A stretch of DNA of 64,000 nt from Niveispirillum sp943371025. GTDB lineage: Bacteria > Pseudomonadota > Alphaproteobacteria > Azospirillales > Azospirillaceae. The stretch's first letter is position 1. Each line of letters starts with the position of its first letter. Position numbers and translations under genes: made by a program. This document shows positions 60,087 to 64,000 of the stretch, piece after piece. The stretch lies in NCBI GenBank assembly GCA_943371025.1, contig CALRTC020000029.1, positions 1-64,000 on the forward strand, read 5' to 3'. The notes under the pieces are model-generated. The model was not told where the DNA came from, did not search any database, and saw only the letters and a list, made by a program, of their open reading frames with translations.

Positions 60087-61928
60087 TCACGCGGTCGCCT
60101 TGCGGCTTTCGACCCAGGCGTCGACCACCGCTTCCAGGATGGGCAGGGTGACGGCGCCGTTGGTCAGCACCGCGTCATGGAAGCCGCGGATGTCGAATTT
60201 CGGCCCCAGCGTGGCCTTGGCCTTTTCCCGCAGCTCCAGGATCTTGTTCATGCCGATCTTGTAGCCCAGGGCCTGGCCCGGCCAGACGAAGTAACGGTCG
60301 ATCTCCGTCTTGTTGTCGGCCAGCGGGTTGGCGGTATTCTCGTTCATCCAGGTCACGGCCTGTTCACGCGTCCAGCGCTTCGCGTGGATGCCCGTGTCCA
60401 GCACCAGACGCCCGGCGCGGAACAGTTCGGAGATGATGCGCCCGGCCTCTGAAATGGGGGCCTTGTAGAAGCCGTACTCCTTGGTCATGCGCTCCGTATA
60501 CATGGCCCAGCCTTCGCCATAGGCCGTGTCCCAGGCATATTTGCGGAAGGTGGGCATGCCTTCCGTCTCCTGCGCGATGGCGATCTGCATATGGTGGCCG
60601 GGCAGGCCCTCATGATGGCACAAAGCCTCCAGATCATGGCGAGTCTGCACCGACATGTCGGACAGGTTGGCATAGAACACGCCCGGCCGGCTGCCATCGG
60701 GGGAGGATTGTTCATAAAACGCGCTGGGCGTGGCGTTCTCGCGATATGCCTCCACCGCCTTCACCACCACCTTGGCCTTGGGCAGGGTGCCGAACATCTC
60801 CGGCAGGCGGGCCGCCATTTCGTCGATATAGCGCGTGGCCGTGGCCAGATATTCCTGGCGGCCGGCGTCGGTATCGGGGAAGCGGTTGGCCGGGTCGTTG
60901 CGGACGTAAGTGAAGAAATCCTGGACGCTGCCCTTGAAGTCCAGGCGCGCCATGGCCTCTCGCAACTCGCCATGCAGGCGCGCCGTCTCCTTCAGGCCCA
61001 GTTCGTGAATCTCGTCCGGGGACAGTTCCAGGCCGGTATGCACGCGGACCTGCGATTTGTAGAAATCCGCCCCGTCGGGCAGGGCCCAGACGCCGTTGCT
61101 GTTCTTCTGCTGCGCCGCCATTTCCGCGACGGTCTTCAGGAAGCGCTGATAGGCGGGCAGCAGGCTGCCGGTCATGGCCTTCACGCCGGCCTGGATGATG
61201 GATTTCTTCGAAGCGTCGGGGATGGACAGCTTGCCCACCTTCTCCTTCAGGTCGGCCAGCAGGGGATTATCCTGCTTGGCCTTCTGGTAGAAGGGCTTGC
61301 CGGCGATGACGTTGCGTGCCGCCTCGGCAATGCGGTCAAAGCTGAAGGCCGGGGGCAGCACGCCCTTGGCCGCCTGACGGCGCATGGTCTCGCCGGCAAT
61401 GTCCATGACGGCGGCGGCCCGGTCCAGACGGGCGACGTAATCTTTGGCGTCCTGGGCCGTGGTCACGGCGTGGTAGCCGATCAGGAAGGACGGGATGGAG
61501 GTATGCGGGCCGTCCAGATGGCTGACCGCGTACAGGTGATGGCGCCAGCGATACCCGTCGATCTGCCGACGCAGCCCGGCGGAAAACATCATGTGGCTGA
61601 TGCGGGCCACGGGCGACAGGGCGTTGAAATCAAACGCGGCCAGCCCATCCAGCTGTGCCATGGCGAGGCGCAGGCTTTCCTGCTGGAACCCCTCGTCGGC
61701 CAGGGTCCAGCTGTCATGGGGACCGGGCAGGCCCATGCGCGTGCGCTGTTCCGGGCTGCGGGCCAGATCATCCTGCCAGCACTTTTCCAGGAAGTCGTTC
61801 AGCGCCTTGTCAGCCGGCCCCTCCTGTCCCGCCAGGGCCAGACGGGGCATCACGCCCTCCAGCGCGATGGCCGTGGCGGACAGGGCGAAAAGGCCGGACA
61901 GGGCGGTGCGGCGGGTCAGGACGGGCAT
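60087..61928 (-). CDS. DUF885 family protein, zinc-peptidase-like, exported
   Basis: A 613-residue protein. A Tat-like signal with TRRTALSGLFALSATAIAL opens it, cleaved near LAG-Q. The metal-binding motif is CHHEGLPGHHMQIA in the C-terminal third, followed by YGEGWAMYTERMTKEYGF with a likely third ligand. DUF885 proteins resemble M32/M3-type carboxypeptidases. The ATG at 61928 is preferred (GGAGCC upstream); an upstream ATG would precede an arbitrary tail. Convergent with the acyltransferase gene. Confidence 0.88.
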   Translation of the reverse strand: MPVLTRRTALSGLFALSATAIALEGVMPRLALAGQEGPADKALNDFLEKCWQDDLARSPEQRTRMGLPGPHDSWTLADEGFQQESLRLAMAQLDGLAAFDFNALSPVARISHMMFSAGLRRQIDGYRWRHHLYAVSHLDGPHTSIPSFLIGYHAVTTAQDAKDYVARLDRAAAVMDIAGETMRRQAAKGVLPPAFSFDRIAEAARNVIAGKPFYQKAKQDNPLLADLKEKVGKLSIPDASKKSIIQAGVKAMTGSLLPAYQRFLKTVAEMAAQQKNSNGVWALPDGADFYKSQVRVHTGLELSPDEIHELGLKETARLHGELREAMARLDFKGSVQDFFTYVRNDPANRFPDTDAGRQEYLATATRYIDEMAARLPEMFGTLPKAKVVVKAVEAYRENATPSAFYEQSSPDGSRPGVFYANLSDMSVQTRHDLEALCHHEGLPGHHMQIAIAQETEGMPTFRKYAWDTAYGEGWAMYTERMTKEYGFYKAPISEAGRIISELFRAGRLVLDTGIHAKRWTREQAVTWMNENTANPLADNKTEIDRYFVWPGQALGYKIGMNKILELREKAKATLGPKFDIRGFHDAVLTNGAVTLPILEAVVDAWVESRKATA

Positions 61929-62025
61929 GTTGGCTCCGGTTGATGACGATGGGATTGCCGGGCGCCATCCTACCGTTTCCGTCCTCTCGGCCAAGCGGAC
62001 CATTGTAACGCAGGTGTAACGAGCC

Positions 62026-62442
62026 TCAGAATTTCACTGCCGGCTTCCCGTTGTCGATGGGGGCCGTGGGGCGGCCCTGGGTGACGGTGGAGCCGGGGCT
62101 GCGCATCACGCTTTTGCCGGCGTCGGGGTTGGGCGTGTCGGTCATCCGGTCCAGGCGGCGGTTGGGCAGTTCCGGCGGGCCGTAGATCTGCTTCAGGCGG
62201 TTATATTCCTGGCGGTGATGCTCCCATTCCTCCTGGAAGTCGGGCTCGTTGCGCCGGCCGCGCACGATGATCTCCTCCTCCACCGCGGGCGGCGACGCCT
62301 GAGACGAAGCGGGCGGCGGTGGCGTCTGCGCCTTCACCGCCAGGGCCGCCATCAGCAGGAACAGGATAGCGAACAGCAACAGCAGCGCCGCCTCCACCAT
62401 CAATCGCATCAGATCCCCCACCCTGGTCATGCGGTGCAGCAT
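62026..62442 (-). CDS. Hypothetical membrane-anchored protein
   Basis: A 138-residue protein. One hydrophobic segment at about 14-37 (RLMVEAALLLLFAILFLLMAALAVKA) is followed by a Pro-rich, charged tail (QTPPPPASSQASPPAVEEE, then QEEWEHHRQEYNRLKQIYGPP). It is probably membrane-anchored with a periplasmic tail. No family is recognised. An internal ATG (62409) has a better GGGGG ribosome site, so the start may be later. Confidence 0.55.
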   Translation of the reverse strand: MLHRMTRVGDLMRLMVEAALLLLFAILFLLMAALAVKAQTPPPPASSQASPPAVEEEIIVRGRRNEPDFQEEWEHHRQEYNRLKQIYGPPELPNRRLDRMTDTPNPDAGKSVMRSPGSTVTQGRPTAPIDNGKPAVKF

Positions 62443-62489
62443 GACACAGGTTGGTTAATTTGAACATAGTTCATAAGCGATAGGGAGGA

Positions 62490-63314
62490 TCAATTCCCGG
62501 CCAGCGGCTCGTACCAATCGGACGGCAGGCCGGCCAGTTCACGCGACAGCCCGTTGAAGGGGCGCTTCAGCTCGCCCTTGAAATGGGTGCGGACCAGATC
62601 CTGCCACCAGGGGCCGGCCTCTTTCCCCATGGCCCGGGCCGCGACCTGAAACCAGCGCCGGCCTGTGGCGACATGGCCCACCTCGTCGCGCAGGATGATG
62701 TGCAGGACCTCCACGCTTTCATGGTCGCCGGCCCTGGTCAGGCTGTCGATGATGCCGGGGGTGACATCCAGGCCGCGCGCTTCCAGCACCATGGGCACCA
62801 CGGCGAGGCGCGCTGGCAGGTCGTGCGCCGTGGCTTCGGACGCCTGCCACAACCCGTCATGGGCGGGCAGGTCGCCATAGGCAGCGCCCAGGCTGGCCAG
62901 ACGGCCGGCAACCAGGGAGAAGTGCAACGCCTCCTCATCCGCCACGCGCAGCCAGTCGGTGTGGAAATCCAGCGGCAGGGGTGTGCCGTCGGGCAGATGC
63001 TGGAACCGGGCCAGGATGTCCCAGGCCAGATCAATGGCGTTCAACTCGATATGGGCGATGGCGTGCAGCAGCGCGATGCGATTGGCGATGCTCTGTCCCC
63101 GGCCGCGCTTGGGCATGTCCTTGGGATGCCGCAGTTCCGGTTTGGCGGGGCGGGCGGGCCGGGCCGGCGGGTCGGCGCGGCCCAGATCGGTGATGGCACC
63201 GTCGCGCCAGGCGGCGGCAAAGGCACGGGACAGACGGGCCTTTTCCAGGGCATCGGCCGTGGTCAGGACGGTGACGGCGGCGGCGGAGAGGGTGGGGGGA
63301 AGGGTCAAGGTCAA
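62490..63314 (-). CDS. DUF455 family ferritin-like protein
   Basis: A 274-residue protein with a ferritin-like di-iron helical domain. Metal ligands fit HAIAHIELNAIDLAWDIL and DWLRVADEEALHFSLVAGRL, and HESVEVLHIILRDEVGHVATG carries the other pair. DUF455 proteins are related to the tRNA hydroxylase MiaE, but their reaction is unproven. Its ATG overlaps the TGA of a small membrane-protein gene, so the two are co-translated. Confidence 0.85.
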   Translation of the reverse strand: MTLTLPPTLSAAAVTVLTTADALEKARLSRAFAAAWRDGAITDLGRADPPARPARPAKPELRHPKDMPKRGRGQSIANRIALLHAIAHIELNAIDLAWDILARFQHLPDGTPLPLDFHTDWLRVADEEALHFSLVAGRLASLGAAYGDLPAHDGLWQASEATAHDLPARLAVVPMVLEARGLDVTPGIIDSLTRAGDHESVEVLHIILRDEVGHVATGRRWFQVAARAMGKEAGPWWQDLVRTHFKGELKRPFNGLSRELAGLPSDWYEPLAGN

Positions 63315-63478
63315 GGATGGCGCAGGAAATAGTTGGTGCCGAAGACCAGTACCAGGAACACCACGGCCATCACCGGCAACTGAATCGCATCTGGCAGCAG
63401 AATTGAGAAACTGAACAGCGACGCGCAGGTGAAGCCTAAAAGGGTAACTTTCGGGATTTTGCGGGATTTCGGCGGCAT
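63311..63478 (-). CDS. 55-residue membrane protein, coupled to DUF455
   Basis: A short gene starting at ATG 63478 (MPPKSRKIPKVTLLGFTC) and ending with TGA at 63311-63313. The protein has a basic N-terminus and two hydrophobic segments (about 11-24 and 35-48, LPVMAVVFLVLVFGTNYFLRH). The TGA overlaps the DUF455 ATG in an ATGA. That exact coupling and the clean membrane pattern support a real gene, although no homologue is recognised. Confidence 0.6.
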   Translation of the reverse strand: MPPKSRKIPKVTLLGFTCASLFSFSILLPDAIQLPVMAVVFLVLVFGTNYFLRHP

Positions 63479-63625
63479 GGCGTGTTCCGTCGGGATTCAG
63501 GCTGTGAACAGCCTACCCCATCCTGTCATCCCGGCGAAGGTCTGTAGAGATCAGGATGGACGTTCCACATCAGTGCCTTCCCCTTGATGAGCGGGGATAC
63601 AGGGGCCCCATGCGCCTACGCTTCC

Positions 63626-63716
63626 GTGCCCTTGGCTCCTGGACCCCCGCTTTCGCGGGGGAGGCAGGTTAGTGCAGAGGGTTAAGTCAGCGCCCCCATG
63701 CGCGAAAGCGGGGGGT
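63626..63716. repeat. CCCCCGCTTTCGCGGGGG repeat, third copy
   Basis: Contains CTTGGCTCCTGGACCCCCG, the palindrome CCCCCGC-TTTC-GCGGGG, GAGGCAGGTTAG and an inverted half-site GCGCGAAAGCGGGGG. Related to 2160-2250 and 2298-2390, but the second half-palindrome is in the opposite orientation. It abuts the stop of the Fe-S gene and may terminate its transcript. A REP-type fragment (GTCATCCCGGCGAAGG) lies at about 63526. No gene is seen in 63479-63717. Confidence 0.85.
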
Positions 63717-63717
63717 C

Positions 63718-64000
63718 TCAAACCGAAAAGCTCTCCCCACAGCCACAGCGGGCCTTCTCATTGGGGTTCTTGAAAGTGAAGCCGGACTGGAACTTGTCGT
63801 CGGCATAGTCCATTTCGCTGCCGATCAGGAACATGGTGGCGGCGGGGTCGATCAGGATGGTCACGCCCTTGTCCTCCACCACCTCCTCGAACTTCTTCTT
63901 CTCCTCGGCATATTCCACGAAATAGGACATGCCGGAGCAGCCGCGCGTCTTCACGCCCACGCGCAGGCCGATGATGGGCTTTTCCGACCGGGACATCAGT
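63718..64000 (-). CDS. IscA/ErpA/SufA-type Fe-S cluster carrier (5' end outside window)
   Basis: The C-terminal 93 residues of an A-type carrier that delivers Fe-S clusters to apoproteins. The three cysteines are in place: VKTRGCSGMSY and the terminal CGCGESFSV. The middle has FEEVVEDKGVTILIDPAATMFLIGSEMDY and KSGF/NPNEKARC-type residues. The frame stays open to the window edge; the codon before the first Met is Leu and the family's usual 15-20 N-terminal residues are missing, so the true start lies beyond 64000. Confidence 0.9.
   Translation of the reverse strand, partial: LMSRSEKPIIGLRVGVKTRGCSGMSYFVEYAEEKKKFEEVVEDKGVTILIDPAATMFLIGSEMDYADDKFQSGFTFKNPNEKARCGCGESFSV

Overview
The window looks like a piece of a high-GC alphaproteobacterial chromosome, most likely from the Rhodospirillales/Azospirillaceae. 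The reasons are the mdh-sucC-sucD and sucA-sucB gene blocks, the abundance of histidine kinases, an Mpo1-like gene, a TctABC tripartite transporter and a TipF-like EAL protein. This placement comes from gene content and protein character only; no rRNA or tRNA gene was seen.

Layout. (1) 1-5.4 kb: a Do/DegQ protease divergent from an OmpR-type response regulator/histidine kinase pair, then a Rossmann-fold protein, with palindromic repeats and an 18-bp tandem array around them. (2) 5.4-15.6 kb: a compact, co-oriented podovirus-like (T7-like) module: capsid, two tail-tubular proteins, a coiled-coil virion protein, a tail fibre/spike, terminase, and a membrane protein plus SleB-like lysis pair. 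No portal, scaffold, integrase or replication gene is visible. (3) 16-22.8 kb: DUF952-pyrD, an EAL protein, then on the minus strand a cyclophilin, DUF5990, a secreted six-hairpin-like protein and an overlapping toxin-antitoxin pair, and a TetR gene. (4) 23-44.7 kb: TCA-cycle genes. sucA-sucB lie on the plus strand and mdh and sucC-sucD on the minus strand, with about 12 kb between the two blocks. That interval holds two histidine kinases, an OmpW porin, prfB with its programmed frameshift, an HTH regulator and a two-gene ATPase operon of unknown role. Two paralogous small secreted proteins sit between mdh and sucC. (5) 45-64 kb: regulators and metabolic genes, namely an AraC regulator, a TetR regulator with a perfect operator facing an Mpo1-like gene, leuD-leuB-GNAT, TctBAC, a LysR regulator with a 26-bp perfect palindrome facing an HD-domain gene, an acyltransferase, a DUF885 peptidase, a DUF455 ferritin-like protein with a 55-codon overlapping membrane gene, and the end of an IscA/ErpA-type Fe-S gene cut by the window edge.

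Three kinds of intergenic repeat run through the window. One is a composite element of about 75-170 bp with a GC-rich core (signature CTTGGCTTACGC) and flanking perfect hairpins, present in at least nine copies, some in tandem and in both orientations. The second is a REP-like element with a CCGTCA(T/C)CCCGGC arm, often as inverted pairs. The third is a CCCCCGCTTTCGCGGGGG element.

The most interesting items are the composite repeat family, the portal-less podoviral module, the paired ATPase operon at 35.1-39.4 kb, and the two exceptionally clean operators at 47.27 and 56.25 kb.
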